The notes beneath the pieces are model-generated. The model searched no databases, was not told the DNA's origin, and was given only the letters and a program-made list of their open reading frames with translations. This document shows, piece after piece, positions 33,115-40,649 of a stretch of 64,000 nt of DNA. A program made the position numbers and the translations under genes. Origin of the DNA: UMGS363 sp051881815 (GTDB lineage Bacteria > Bacillota > Clostridia > Oscillospirales > Ruminococcaceae); assembly GCA_051881815.1 (NCBI GenBank), contig JBJEQP010000092.1:42366-106365 (forward strand), in the 5' to 3' direction. Positions within the stretch are counted from its first letter, which is position 1. Every line of letters starts with the position of its first letter.

Positions 33115-33981
33115 TTATGACAGCGCCGCAATATCGGAGAAGCTCAGCTGCGGCTGGAGAGCCTTGTTAACGGCAAAGGCTATGAGCCGAGCGGCACGTT
33201 CGATAAGCTTGTCAACATCACGGGGAGTCACCATCATATTCGGGAGATGCTTGTCGGGGGCGCTGCCTGTGATGTTTTCGACAATCGTGTGCATATCGAC
33301 AACGGTCGGAACACCTATCGCAATGACGGGAACGGCAAGTGTGGTTTCGGTAAGCTCCTTGCGGCGGTTCTGAACGCCCGAACCGGGAGAGATGCCCGTA
33401 TCGGTTATCTGTATCGTTGTTCCGAGCCGTGAAATGTCCGAGCAGGCGAGCGCATCTATCGCAATGACAAACGCAGGCTTTATCCCGAAGCAGACCGAAT
33501 CAACGATCTCGGCGGCTTCGATGCCTGTCTGACCGAGGACTCCGGGAGCAAGTGCGGATACCGTTTTCAGCGAAGAAAGCTCGTGTTCCTTGGGGAGCGT
33601 TCCTTTTAAGTGCCGTGTTGCAATTATTTTTGAAATTACCATCGGCCCGAGCGCATCGGGAGTGATATCCGAATTGCCGAGGCCTACAACAAGACCGTTC
33701 TCCGTGCCGCAGTTATGGCTTTTCAGCAGAGCAGTTATCTCGTCTGCGATATTCTGCGCCTGCTCCTCAAAATCGGACGGTGCAAACGAGAGTCTGTCCG
33801 TTTCGATCGTGATATACCTGCCCTTTGATTTGCCGATCTTCAAGCCTGCAAGCTCGGATTTGACCTCGATCTCGGTTATGCTGCAGGCAGAGCTTTGACG
33901 GAGCTTTCTTCCGATGCCCTTAGGGAGCGAACGGGCGTCCTCGTCGATCATTTCAACCGCAAGATCAGTTCGTGCTGACAT
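33115..33981 (-). CDS. gpr: Germination protease GPR
   Basis: GPR degrades small acid-soluble spore proteins during germination. The 288-residue protein begins MSARTDLAVEMIDEDARSLP, whose TDLAxE segment resembles the known autoprocessing region, and has VVGLGNSDITPDALGPMVI and VIAIDALACSDISRLGTTIQ. It is made as a zymogen in the forespore in characterised species. GGGGA lies upstream of the ATG. I could not identify a forespore-specific promoter. Confidence 0.95.
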   Translation of the reverse strand: MSARTDLAVEMIDEDARSLPKGIGRKLRQSSACSITEIEVKSELAGLKIGKSKGRYITIETDRLSFAPSDFEEQAQNIADEITALLKSHNCGTENGLVVGLGNSDITPDALGPMVISKIIATRHLKGTLPKEHELSSLKTVSALAPGVLGQTGIEAAEIVDSVCFGIKPAFVIAIDALACSDISRLGTTIQITDTGISPGSGVQNRRKELTETTLAVPVIAIGVPTVVDMHTIVENITGSAPDKHLPNMMVTPRDVDKLIERAARLIAFAVNKALQPQLSFSDIAALS

Positions 33982-34064
33982 ACATTATTTCCCCTTCTCG
34001 AAAATATTAAGCAATCTGCATAAACCAAGCCGTTTTATTTCTACAAGTTTTTTTATATTGCCTA

Positions 34065-34093
34065 TTGAAAATCCGAGCAAATAATGATAGAAT
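34065..34093 (+). promoter_or_regulatory. Sigma-A promoter for rpsT
   Basis: TTGAAA (34065-34070) and TAGAAT (34088-34093) are 17 bases apart. Transcription should begin near 34100. Confidence 0.7.
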
Positions 34094-34099
34094 AATATT

Positions 34100-34304
34100 T
34101 AAGCTTGTGCAGATATGTATTCGATAAGGGCAGCCGTACTGCTATATCGCATCTTTATCTTTTTGATCGTTAAAGGGTGAGTCATTACACCCGTGAGTAC
34201 AAAAGCGAACCGTGTCACCGCTTTGTTCTGATTAAACAGTATGCAAGCTGTCAATATTATTTGCAGAAAATTTTAAATTATCAGAGATTTTGGAGGAAAA
34301 CAAA
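34100..34304 (+). other. Long 5' leader of rpsT
   Basis: About 200 untranslated bases separate the predicted start from the S20 gene. They contain pairing segments (GGGTGA and TCACCG; ACCCGTGAGT and nearby CGAACCG) that could fold. An autoregulatory leader is possible because S20 controls its own synthesis in some bacteria, but I do not recognise a defined RNA family. Confidence 0.35.
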
Positions 34305-34568
34305 ATGCCAAATATTAAATCCGCTAAGAAGAGAGTTAAGGTTATCGCTACAAAGACAATGAGAAACAAGTCCGTTAAGACTGCTCTCAAGACTACCCTC
34401 AAGAAGGCTGACGCTGCTACAGCTGCAAAGGCTCCCGAGTCCGAGGCAGTAGTAAGAGCTGCTATCAAGGCTGTTGACCAGGCTTGCGCAAAGGGTCTTA
34501 TGCACAAGAACTGTGCTGCAAGAAAGAAATCCCAGCTCGCAAAGAAGCTCAACTCCGTAAAGGCATAA
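34305..34568 (+). CDS. rpsT: 30S ribosomal protein S20
   Basis: This 87-residue basic protein begins MPNIKSAKKRVKVIATKTMR and ends with KNCAARKKSQLAKKLNSVKA, both characteristic of S20. It binds 16S rRNA early in assembly. GGAGG lies 9 bases before the ATG at 34305; the longer frame from 34290 covers that site. The gene is monocistronic and diverges from gpr. Confidence 0.96.
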   Translation: MPNIKSAKKRVKVIATKTMRNKSVKTALKTTLKKADAATAAKAPESEAVVRAAIKAVDQACAKGLMHKNCAARKKSQLAKKLNSVKA

Positions 34569-34577
34569 GGCTTTTTT

Positions 34578-34612
34578 CAATGCGTAATGCGTAATTCTTA
34601 ATGCGTAATTAT
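34578..34612. repeat. ATGCGTAAT short tandem repeat
   Basis: AATGCGTAATGCGTAATTCT is followed by another AATGCGTAATT. The inverted form (AATTACGCATTCCGCATTAC) occurs at 34977-35010, and fragments lie at 30293 and 56718. Confidence 0.6.
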
Positions 34613-34630
34613 TTTTAGTCTAAAATGATA

Positions 34631-34668
34631 ATGCAATTCACGATCTATTTGGTTTTTCGTGAATTGCA
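34631..34668. repeat. GCAATTCACG hairpin, family C, copy 1
   Basis: ATGCAATTCACG pairs with CGTGAATTGCAT around 14 bases and is followed by a T run, so it can end rpsT transcription. Related hairpins lie at 41699, 56490 and 59616. Confidence 0.75.
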
Positions 34669-34698
34669 TTTTTTATTAAACGTCATATTTTTATTTTC

Positions 34699-34730
34699 CG
34701 AAAACGGGCGGATATAGAATCCGCCCCTAC
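34699..34730. repeat. GTAGGGGCGG palindrome, family B, inverted
   Basis: This is the exact reverse complement of 30499-30530. Confidence 0.75.
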
Positions 34731-34757
34731 AGATTTCGGAAATTTTTTCGGAACCAA

Positions 34758-34858
34758 CTTATACTAAACACCATTTAAAATTTGGAAAAAATCAAGCCGA
34801 CAATCTCGAATATATAGGATTTCGGCGCAGATTTTTTCTTTTATTTTATTGGTGTTTA
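34758..34858. mobile_element. Hairpin element with TTATACTAA end
   Basis: CTTATACTAAACACCA at the left pairs with TGGTGTTTA at the right, and GGAAAAAATC pairs with GATTTTTTCT inside. It has no coding capacity. It is followed immediately by a second hairpin. Confidence 0.65.
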
Positions 34859-34981
34859 GGAAAAAGCTGATTAAAGCGCAGCGTTCGTTTCGCTGTTTTG
34901 AAAAATGTACGAGTTTACTCATTTGAGGACATTTTGAAAAACGGCAGAAACGTATTAATCAGCGTTTCCTTAGTATTAATT
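34855..34981. mobile_element. Second hairpin element, ending CTTAGTATTAA
   Basis: TTTAGGAAAAAGCTGATTAA at the left pairs with TTAATCAGCGTTTCCTTAG at the right, and CGTTTCGCTGTTTT pairs inside with AAAACGGCAGAAACG. A shortened relative of its right end is found at about 48386, inside a family A repeat. Confidence 0.65.
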
Positions 34982-35075
34982 ACGCATTCCGCATTACGAA
35001 TTACGCATTATAATAACGTATTTACGTCATTTTTCTGCTTTTGCAAAAAAATCTCAAAAAAATTTGAAAAAACGC

Positions 35076-35104
35076 TTGACAAAAATATTGTTGTGTGTTA
35101 TAAT
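35076..35104 (+). promoter_or_regulatory. Promoter of tRNA-Leu
   Basis: TTGACA (35076-35081) and TATAAT (35099-35104) match consensus fully with a 17-bp spacer, 48 bases upstream of the tRNA gene. Confidence 0.85.
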
Positions 35105-35151
35105 AAATATCGTCGTCAGGAAGGGAAAACCGAAACGATAAAATTTAATAT

Positions 35152-35235
35152 GCGGTAGTGCTGGAATAGGCAGACAGGCACGTTTGAGGGGCGTGTGTCT
35201 TTGACGTATGGGTTCAAGTCCCATTTACCGCACCA
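35152..35235 (+). tRNA. tRNA-Leu (anticodon GAG)
   Basis: This 84-base gene has acceptor arm GCGGTAG pairing with the segment before ACCA, the T arm GGGTTCAAGTCCC, and a long class II variable arm as expected for Leu. The anticodon loop is TTGAGGG, giving GAG. CCA is encoded at 35233-35235. Confidence 0.93.
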
Positions 35236-35238
35236 ATT

Positions 35239-35271
35239 AACCACTTATCTTTGGATAGGTGGTTCTTTGTT
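35239..35271 (+). terminator. Terminator of tRNA-Leu
   Basis: AACCACTTATC pairs with GATAGGTGGTT around TTTG and is followed by CTTTGTTT. It begins four bases after the tRNA. Confidence 0.85.
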
Positions 35272-35363
35272 TATTACACTCATTTCTGCCGAATTTGTAT
35301 GATGTGTAAAAAATACCTTGAAACAGTGGAAAATGTTTGAGCAAATAACTATTATAAAACCTA

Positions 35364-35392
35364 TTGACAAACTATGATTTAGGTTGTATAAT
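35364..35392 (+). promoter_or_regulatory. Sigma-A promoter of the metNIQ operon
   Basis: TTGACA (35364-35369) and TATAAT (35387-35392) match consensus with a 17-bp spacer. The start near 35399 is about 40 bases before the leader peptide. Confidence 0.88.
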
Positions 35393-35438
35393 AAAACCAC
35401 AGTAAACAAACCAAAAAATCTGAAAGGAGCGAGCTGAT

Positions 35439-35513
35439 ATGATGTCCATGTACGCTGCAATGTCTATGTGCGAAATGTGCCAAAAAAATGAATATCATAA
35501 AAGCTGCTTTTAA
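35439..35513 (+). CDS. Methionine-rich leader peptide before metNIQ
   Basis: A 24-codon frame starts MMSMYAAMSMCEM and contains six Met codons in its first 13, plus three Cys codons overall. AAAGGAG lies 9 bases upstream of the ATG, and a consensus promoter lies about 40 bases before it. An intrinsic terminator begins 24 bases after its stop codon, before metN. This arrangement is that of a leader-peptide attenuator sensing charged tRNA-Met. It is an inference from layout; the peptide itself matches no family I know. Confidence 0.8.
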   Translation: MMSMYAAMSMCEMCQKNEYHKSCF

Positions 35514-35558
35514 CGTTTTTATTATATATCCGTATGAAGCAGGTTCGCCTGCTTTTTT
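35504..35558 (+). promoter_or_regulatory. Attenuator of metNIQ: terminator and alternative pairing
   Basis: The terminator is AAGCAGG (35537-35543) with CCTGCTT (35548-35554) around a TTCG loop, followed by a T run. CTGCTT at 35504-35509, in the last codons of the leader, is complementary to AAGCAG of the terminator's first arm. A ribosome stalled at the Met codons would leave CTGCTT free to block the terminator; a ribosome at the stop codon would cover it. The terminator is clear, the antiterminator is inferred. Confidence 0.72.
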
Positions 35559-35581
35559 ATTTGCATTATTGGAGTAAATAA

Positions 35582-36568
35582 ATGATAGAACTGAAAAATA
35601 TATCAAAAACCTACGGCAAGGGCGAAAAGGCCGTTACTGCGATAAAGGAAGTCAACATCACGATAAATGACGGGGAGATCTTCGGCATCATCGGGCTTTC
35701 CGGCGCAGGAAAAAGCACCCTCGTCCGCTGCATAAACTTCCTCGAACGTCCTACAACGGGCGAAGTTATCATCGACGGAAAGAGCCTCGGACAGCTCACG
35801 ACAAAGCAGCTGCTTGAAGCAAGACGGAACATAGGAATGATCTTCCAGGGCTTCAATCTGCTTGAACAGAGGACTGTTCTTAAAAATGTCTGTTTTCCGC
35901 TTGAGGTCGCAGGAGTGAAGAAAACCGAAGCCGAAAAGAGAGCGAGGGAGCTTCTTGAGCTTGTTTCTCTTTCCGACAAGGAAAAGAACTATCCCTCACA
36001 GCTTTCGGGCGGTCAGAAGCAGCGTGTTGCTATCGCAAGAGCGCTTGCCGCAAACCCGAAATACCTGCTCTGCGATGAAGCTACAAGCGCACTTGACCCC
36101 GACACGACACGTTCCATTCTTGAGCTTATGAAGAAGATAAACAAGGAGCTCGGCATCACGATAGTTGTTATCACTCACGAAATGAGCATCATCGACAGCA
36201 TCTGCGACAGAGTTGCAGTTCTCGACAAGAGCGTTGTTGCCGAAATGGGCGATGTTAAAACGGTATTTGCAGATCCGCAGTCGGATATCGCCAAAAAGCT
36301 TGTTCTTCCCGAGATAAAGGCCGCAGACGAGATAAACGAGGGACAAAAGCTCCGCATCGTTTTCAACGGCGAAAGCTCAGGCAAGCCTGTTCTTGCGGCA
36401 ATTGTCCTTGAATGCGGCGCAGCTGTGAACATCCTTCACGCCGACACAAAGGACATTGACGGCAAGGCTTACGGTCAGCTTATCATACAGGTACCTTTCA
36501 GCTCATACGATCGGGTAAAATCCTATCTTGATACAAACGGCATCGAATACTCGGAGCTTGACGATTGA
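35582..36568 (+). CDS. metN: Methionine ABC transporter ATP-binding protein
   Basis: This 328-residue ATPase powers import of methionine. It has Walker A GLSGAGKSTLVRC, signature LSGGQKQRVAIARAL, Walker B LLCDEATSALDPDT, and a C-terminal NIL domain (about residues 255-328), which in MetN senses methionine and inhibits transport. GGAG precedes the ATG. It is the first structural gene after the attenuator. Confidence 0.93.
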   Translation: MIELKNISKTYGKGEKAVTAIKEVNITINDGEIFGIIGLSGAGKSTLVRCINFLERPTTGEVIIDGKSLGQLTTKQLLEARRNIGMIFQGFNLLEQRTVLKNVCFPLEVAGVKKTEAEKRARELLELVSLSDKEKNYPSQLSGGQKQRVAIARALAANPKYLLCDEATSALDPDTTRSILELMKKINKELGITIVVITHEMSIIDSICDRVAVLDKSVVAEMGDVKTVFADPQSDIAKKLVLPEIKAADEINEGQKLRIVFNGESSGKPVLAAIVLECGAAVNILHADTKDIDGKAYGQLIIQVPFSSYDRVKSYLDTNGIEYSELDD

Positions 36569-36588
36569 ACGAATGGGAGTGAAAAATA

Positions 36589-37266
36589 ATGTCAGACCTG
36601 CTTTCACAGCTTATTGAAAAGGGCGTTTTGCAGAAGGGAATATGGGAAACCGTTTATTTGACGTTCATTTCCGCATTCTTTTCCTACGTCATCGGACTTC
36701 CGATAGGAATTCTTCTAAATGTCACAAGCTCGGACGGCATAAAGCCTATCCCGTGGCTCAACAAGATACTCGGTTTTATCGTGAACATCTTCCGAAGCAT
36801 CCCGTTCGTGATACTTATGGTCGCAATGCTTCCCGTTGCAAAATTTGTTGTCGGAACGAGCCTTGGAAACAAGGCAATGATCGTAACGCTCATCATCGCA
36901 GCCGCACCATACGTTGCCCGAATGGTCGAAAGCTCGATAAAGGAAGTTGACAAGGGCGTTATCGAAGCCGCACAGTCAATGGGAACCTCAAATTTCAAGA
37001 TAATCTGCAAGGTGCTTATCCCCGAATCAAAGCCGTCGCTTATCGTCGGTGCGGTGATATCGCTTGTAACTATACTCGGTTATTCCGCAATGGCAGGAAC
37101 GATCGGAGGCGGCGGCCTCGGAACGATAGCTATAAACTACGGCTATCAGCGCTTTAAAAACGACATAATATGGGTGTGCGTTGTACTGACGATCATCATT
37201 GTCCAGCTCATTCAGGAGTTCGGAATGATGCTCGCCCGCAAGACGGACAAACGTATTAATAAGTAA
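36589..37266 (+). CDS. metI: Methionine ABC transporter permease
   Basis: This 225-residue permease has five to six hydrophobic helices and the BPD_transp_1 loop with EAAQSMGTSNFKIICKVLIP, which contacts the ATPase. The segment GYSAMAGTIGGGGLGTIAIN is typical of MetI. It lies 20 bases after metN. Confidence 0.93.
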   Translation: MSDLLSQLIEKGVLQKGIWETVYLTFISAFFSYVIGLPIGILLNVTSSDGIKPIPWLNKILGFIVNIFRSIPFVILMVAMLPVAKFVVGTSLGNKAMIVTLIIAAAPYVARMVESSIKEVDKGVIEAAQSMGTSNFKIICKVLIPESKPSLIVGAVISLVTILGYSAMAGTIGGGGLGTIAINYGYQRFKNDIIWVCVVLTIIIVQLIQEFGMMLARKTDKRINK

Positions 37267-37435
37267 TGCTGTAATTTACAAGCGTTACAGAATCAAGGAG
37301 AAAATGAAAAATGGAAAAGCTTTTTGACCGCCTTTTGCGTGAGAATTTCAGGAACGGACGAATGTACACAAAACGATGTTGTTAATTTATTCACCAAAAC
37401 CCGAAATCAAACGTATAATAAAGGAGAAAAATATT

Positions 37436-38365
37436 ATGAAAAAGAATATCGTATTAACAAGCATTATCGCCGCATTTTCTATCGCTTCACTCGCACTCAC
37501 AGGCTGCTCTTCAAGTGCAGGCACAACCGAAACAACGACAGCTGCCGATAATTCCGCGGCCGACACCACAGCAGCCGACACTGCAGCAGACACCGAAGCA
37601 GCCGATGCCACAGCAGACAACACCGATAATGTTATCAAGGTAGGCGCAACATCAACACCTCATGGTGAAGTGCTCGAATTTGTCAAGGATAAGCTTGCAG
37701 AACAGGGCTACGACCTTCAGATCACGATCTACGATGATTATGTTCTTCCGAACAAGGCAGTTGCCGACGGCGAGCTTGACGCAAACTACTTCCAGCACAC
37801 TCCTTACCTCAACAGCTACAACGAATCCAACGGCACAAACCTCGTTTCCGTTGCTTCCATCCACTATGAGCCGTTCGGACTCTATGCAAACGGAATTGCA
37901 AGCGTTGCGGATATCCCCGAGGGCGCATCTATCGTTATCCCTGCCGACGACAGCAACGAAACAAGAGCTCTTCTCCTTCTTGCACAGGAAGGTCTTATCA
38001 CTCTCCCCGAGGGTGCAAACGCTGCTGACGGAGTAAATACGCTCGATATCGTTGACGATCACGGCTACAAGATCACAACCGTTCAGGCTGATACTGTTGC
38101 AGCACAGTTCGCAAACGCAGGCGATGGTTCTCTCGCAGTTATCAACGGCAACTACGCTCTCGCAGCAGGTCTTAAGATCGCAGACGCAATCGCAACAGAG
38201 GACGCTTCCGGCGACGCAGCACAGACATACGCAAACATTATCGCAGTAAACAGCGGCAATGAAAACAACGCAAAGGTCCAGGCTCTCGTTTCCGCACTTC
38301 AGACAGACGAGGTCAAGAGCTTCATCGCTGAAAACTACAACGGCGCAGTTGTAGCAATTTTCTAA
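37436..38365 (+). CDS. metQ: Methionine-binding lipoprotein MetQ
   Basis: This 309-residue NlpA-family lipoprotein captures methionine outside the cell. A lipobox LTGC gives Cys23, followed by an Ala/Asp/Thr-rich linker (about residues 24-62) and the binding domain, with KVGATSTPHGEVLEFVKDKL and DGELDANYFQHTPYLNSYN. AAGGAG lies upstream of the ATG at 37436; the frame from 37376 is too long. It is 169 bases after metI; a 24-codon frame with a ribosome site (37311-37385) lies in the gap. Confidence 0.93.
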   Translation: MKKNIVLTSIIAAFSIASLALTGCSSSAGTTETTTAADNSAADTTAADTAADTEAADATADNTDNVIKVGATSTPHGEVLEFVKDKLAEQGYDLQITIYDDYVLPNKAVADGELDANYFQHTPYLNSYNESNGTNLVSVASIHYEPFGLYANGIASVADIPEGASIVIPADDSNETRALLLLAQEGLITLPEGANAADGVNTLDIVDDHGYKITTVQADTVAAQFANAGDGSLAVINGNYALAAGLKIADAIATEDASGDAAQTYANIIAVNSGNENNAKVQALVSALQTDEVKSFIAENYNGAVVAIF

Positions 38366-38393
38366 AAAATACTTTAAAAAACAACTAAAACGC

Positions 38394-38422
38394 TGGACAA
38401 ATCAGCGTTTTAGTTGTATAAT
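38394..38422 (+). promoter_or_regulatory. Promoter of the polar amino-acid importer, inside a hairpin
   Basis: TGGACA (38394-38399) and TATAAT (38417-38422) are 17 bases apart. They lie within an inverted repeat (CAACTAAAACGCTG with CAGCGTTTTAGTTG, 38382-38416) just after metQ that can also act as its terminator. Confidence 0.6.
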
Positions 38423-38475
38423 AAGGAATTGCTGTTTATGCAATTTCTTAAACAGTACCTTTAAAATAAATACTC

Positions 38476-38492
38476 TTCTGCATAATGCAGAA
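38476..38492. promoter_or_regulatory. 17-bp palindrome in the importer leader
   Basis: TTCTGCAT and ATGCAGAA flank a single central base, forming an almost perfect operator-like palindrome about 47 bases downstream of the predicted start of transcription. Confidence 0.45.
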
Positions 38493-38523
38493 AGCCAAAA
38501 TATACTCTAAAACGGAGGAAACC

Positions 38524-39177
38524 ATGGATCTGGCATTCATTACGCAGCATTATCCTCTTTATGTCAAAGCTGCGGTGCTGACGGTCGTAACGGGCGGCAT
38601 CGGTATCATACTTTCCGCAGTTGTCGGTCTGATATGTGCATTGACAAGGTATTATAAGATACCCGTACTGCGCACGATCTCTGTCATCTACACCGAGCTT
38701 TCGAGAAACACGCCGCTCATCGTGCAGCTGTTTTTCTTATATTTCGGACTTCCGAAGGCAGGGATAGTTCTCTCCTCCGAAGCCTGCGGCATAATCGGAT
38801 TGACCTTTCTCGGCGGAAGCTATATGTCAGAATCCATTTTAAGCGGTTTCCAAAGCATCAAAAAAGCCCAGATCGAATCCGCAGAAAGCCTTGGACTTAC
38901 AAAGCCGCAGATAATGCGCTATGTTGTTTTTCCGAGAGCTGCGGCGGCTGCAATGCCTGCTGTGAGCGCAAACATAATCTTTCTTCTCAAAGAAACCAGC
39001 GTTTTCAGCGCAGTTGCACTTGCCGACCTTATGTACATAGCCAAAGACCTTATCGGAATGTACTCCAGCACAACGGAGTCGCTCCTTATGCTCGTCATAG
39101 CATACCTTATCATTATTTTGCCGATATCGCTGCTGTGTTCGGTGCTCGAAAGGAGGCTTCGCCGTGGAGGGGCTTAA
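38524..39177 (+). CDS. Polar amino-acid ABC transporter permease 1
   Basis: This 217-residue permease belongs to the HisM/GlnP group, with the N-terminal TVVTGGIGIILSAVVGLICA helix and the coupling loop ESAESLGLTKPQIMRYVVFP. GGAGG lies just before the ATG at 38524; the longer frame from 38485 crosses this site. It overlaps the next permease by 14 bases, so the two are translationally coupled. The substrate is not determined. Confidence 0.9.
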   Translation: MDLAFITQHYPLYVKAAVLTVVTGGIGIILSAVVGLICALTRYYKIPVLRTISVIYTELSRNTPLIVQLFFLYFGLPKAGIVLSSEACGIIGLTFLGGSYMSESILSGFQSIKKAQIESAESLGLTKPQIMRYVVFPRAAAAAMPAVSANIIFLLKETSVFSAVALADLMYIAKDLIGMYSSTTESLLMLVIAYLIIILPISLLCSVLERRLRRGGA

Positions 39178-39844
39178 AATTGTATTCGAGGGCAGCAACT
39201 TTTTAAGACTGCTCGGTGGGCTTTGGGTAACGATACGCATCGCACTCATCTCGATAGGCTTTTCGCTTATCTTCGGCTCGCTGCTCGGCGCAGCTATGAG
39301 AGTGAAAAGCAAGGCTGTCAGAGCGGTTTGCAGAGCCTATCTTGAAATAGTCCGCATAATGCCGCAGCTCGTATGGCTTTTCATCGTGTTCTTCGGCATC
39401 GTCAGAACGCTCGGCATAAATCTTTCGGGCGAGACCTCGGCGGTCATCGTCTTTACGATATGGGGAACTGCTGAAATGGGCGACCTTGTCCGAGGCGGCT
39501 TTGAAAGCGTTCCCGTTCACCAGTACGAGTCTTCACAGTCGCTCGGTCTTACCAAGCTGCAGGCTTATATCTACGTCATTTTTCCGCAGGCTATCCGCCT
39601 GCTTATACCGAATATCATCAATCTTTCAACAAGAATGATAAAAACCACCGCACTTGTTTCGCTCATCGGCGTTACAGAGGTGCTCAAAGTCGGAAAACAG
39701 ATAATCGACGCAAACCGCTTTGAAGCGCCGAACGCTGCGCTTTGGGTCTACGGAACAATATTTATAATGTATTTTCTCGTCTGCTTTCCGCTTTCGATGC
39801 TCTCGGCAGCAATTGAAAAGAAGCAGAAAAAGCTTTCGGCATAA
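39164..39844 (+). CDS. Polar amino-acid ABC transporter permease 2
   Basis: This 226-residue permease is a paralogue of the first, with TIRIALISIGFSLIFGSLLG and the coupling loop ESSQSLGLTKLQAYIYVIFP. Two different permeases probably form a heterodimer. It overlaps the previous gene and is 41 bases before the ATPase gene. Confidence 0.9.
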   Translation: MEGLKIVFEGSNFLRLLGGLWVTIRIALISIGFSLIFGSLLGAAMRVKSKAVRAVCRAYLEIVRIMPQLVWLFIVFFGIVRTLGINLSGETSAVIVFTIWGTAEMGDLVRGGFESVPVHQYESSQSLGLTKLQAYIYVIFPQAIRLLIPNIINLSTRMIKTTALVSLIGVTEVLKVGKQIIDANRFEAPNAALWVYGTIFIMYFLVCFPLSMLSAAIEKKQKKLSA

Positions 39845-39885
39845 GTTGGCTTAAGTTATCTTAAGTTTTATAAGGAGTTTATATA

Positions 39886-40629
39886 ATGGCGGAAAAGATA
39901 ATCGAGGTAAAAAACCTGCATAAACAGTTCGGCGACAACGTTATCCTCAAAGACCTTTCAATTTCGGTCGAAAAGGGCGAAGTTCTCGTTCTTATCGGTC
40001 CGTCCGGCTGCGGAAAAAGCACGCTGCTCCGCTGTCTTAACGGACTTGAACCCATACAGGGCGGAAGCGTAACGCTCCACGGAGAACCTGTACTTTACGG
40101 CAAAAAAAGCCTTACAAAAATTCGTCAGCATATAGGAATGGTCTTTCAGAGCTATGACCTTTTCCCACACATGACGATCGCACAGAATATCGCACTTGCG
40201 CCGCTCAAGGTGCAGAAGCGTGACAAAAAGGAAGTCGAGGAAGAAACTATAAAGCTCCTTGAAAGGGTAGGTCTTGCAGGAAAAGCGGACGCTTACCCGA
40301 ATGAGCTTTCGGGCGGACAGAAACAGCGTGCGGCAATTGTCCGCAGCCTTATCATCCACCCCGATATCATTCTTCTCGACGAGATAACCGCAGCGCTCGA
40401 CCCCGAAATGGTGCATGAGGTGCTCAAAGTTGTGCTTGACCTTGCAAAAAGCGGCACAACAATGATGATAGTAACTCACGAAATGGCGTTCGCAAAGGCT
40501 GTCGCAGACAGGATAATTTTCATCGACGGCGGCGAAATAGTTGAGGAGGGCACTCCCGACCGGTTCTTTGAGGCGCCCAAAACAGAACGTGCAAAACAGT
40601 TCTTAAAAACATTTACATATTCGGATTAA
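39886..40629 (+). CDS. Polar amino-acid ABC transporter ATP-binding protein
   Basis: This 247-residue ATPase of the GlnQ/HisP type has Walker A GPSGCGKSTLLRCLNGLE, signature LSGGQKQRAAIVRSL, and Walker B IILLDEITAALDPEM. It lacks the NIL domain seen in MetN. AAGGAG precedes the ATG. It powers the adjacent permease pair. Confidence 0.92.
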   Translation: MAEKIIEVKNLHKQFGDNVILKDLSISVEKGEVLVLIGPSGCGKSTLLRCLNGLEPIQGGSVTLHGEPVLYGKKSLTKIRQHIGMVFQSYDLFPHMTIAQNIALAPLKVQKRDKKEVEEETIKLLERVGLAGKADAYPNELSGGQKQRAAIVRSLIIHPDIILLDEITAALDPEMVHEVLKVVLDLAKSGTTMMIVTHEMAFAKAVADRIIFIDGGEIVEEGTPDRFFEAPKTERAKQFLKTFTYSD

Positions 40630-40649
40630 ATTTTGAAAGGAAGATCATT

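Noticed and set aside
35240..35440. SAM (S-box) riboswitch or T-box upstream of metN
   Set aside because: The leader from the promoter to metN is only about 180 bases and consists of the leader peptide and terminator. I see no S-box core helices, no T-box sequence and no Met specifier loop.
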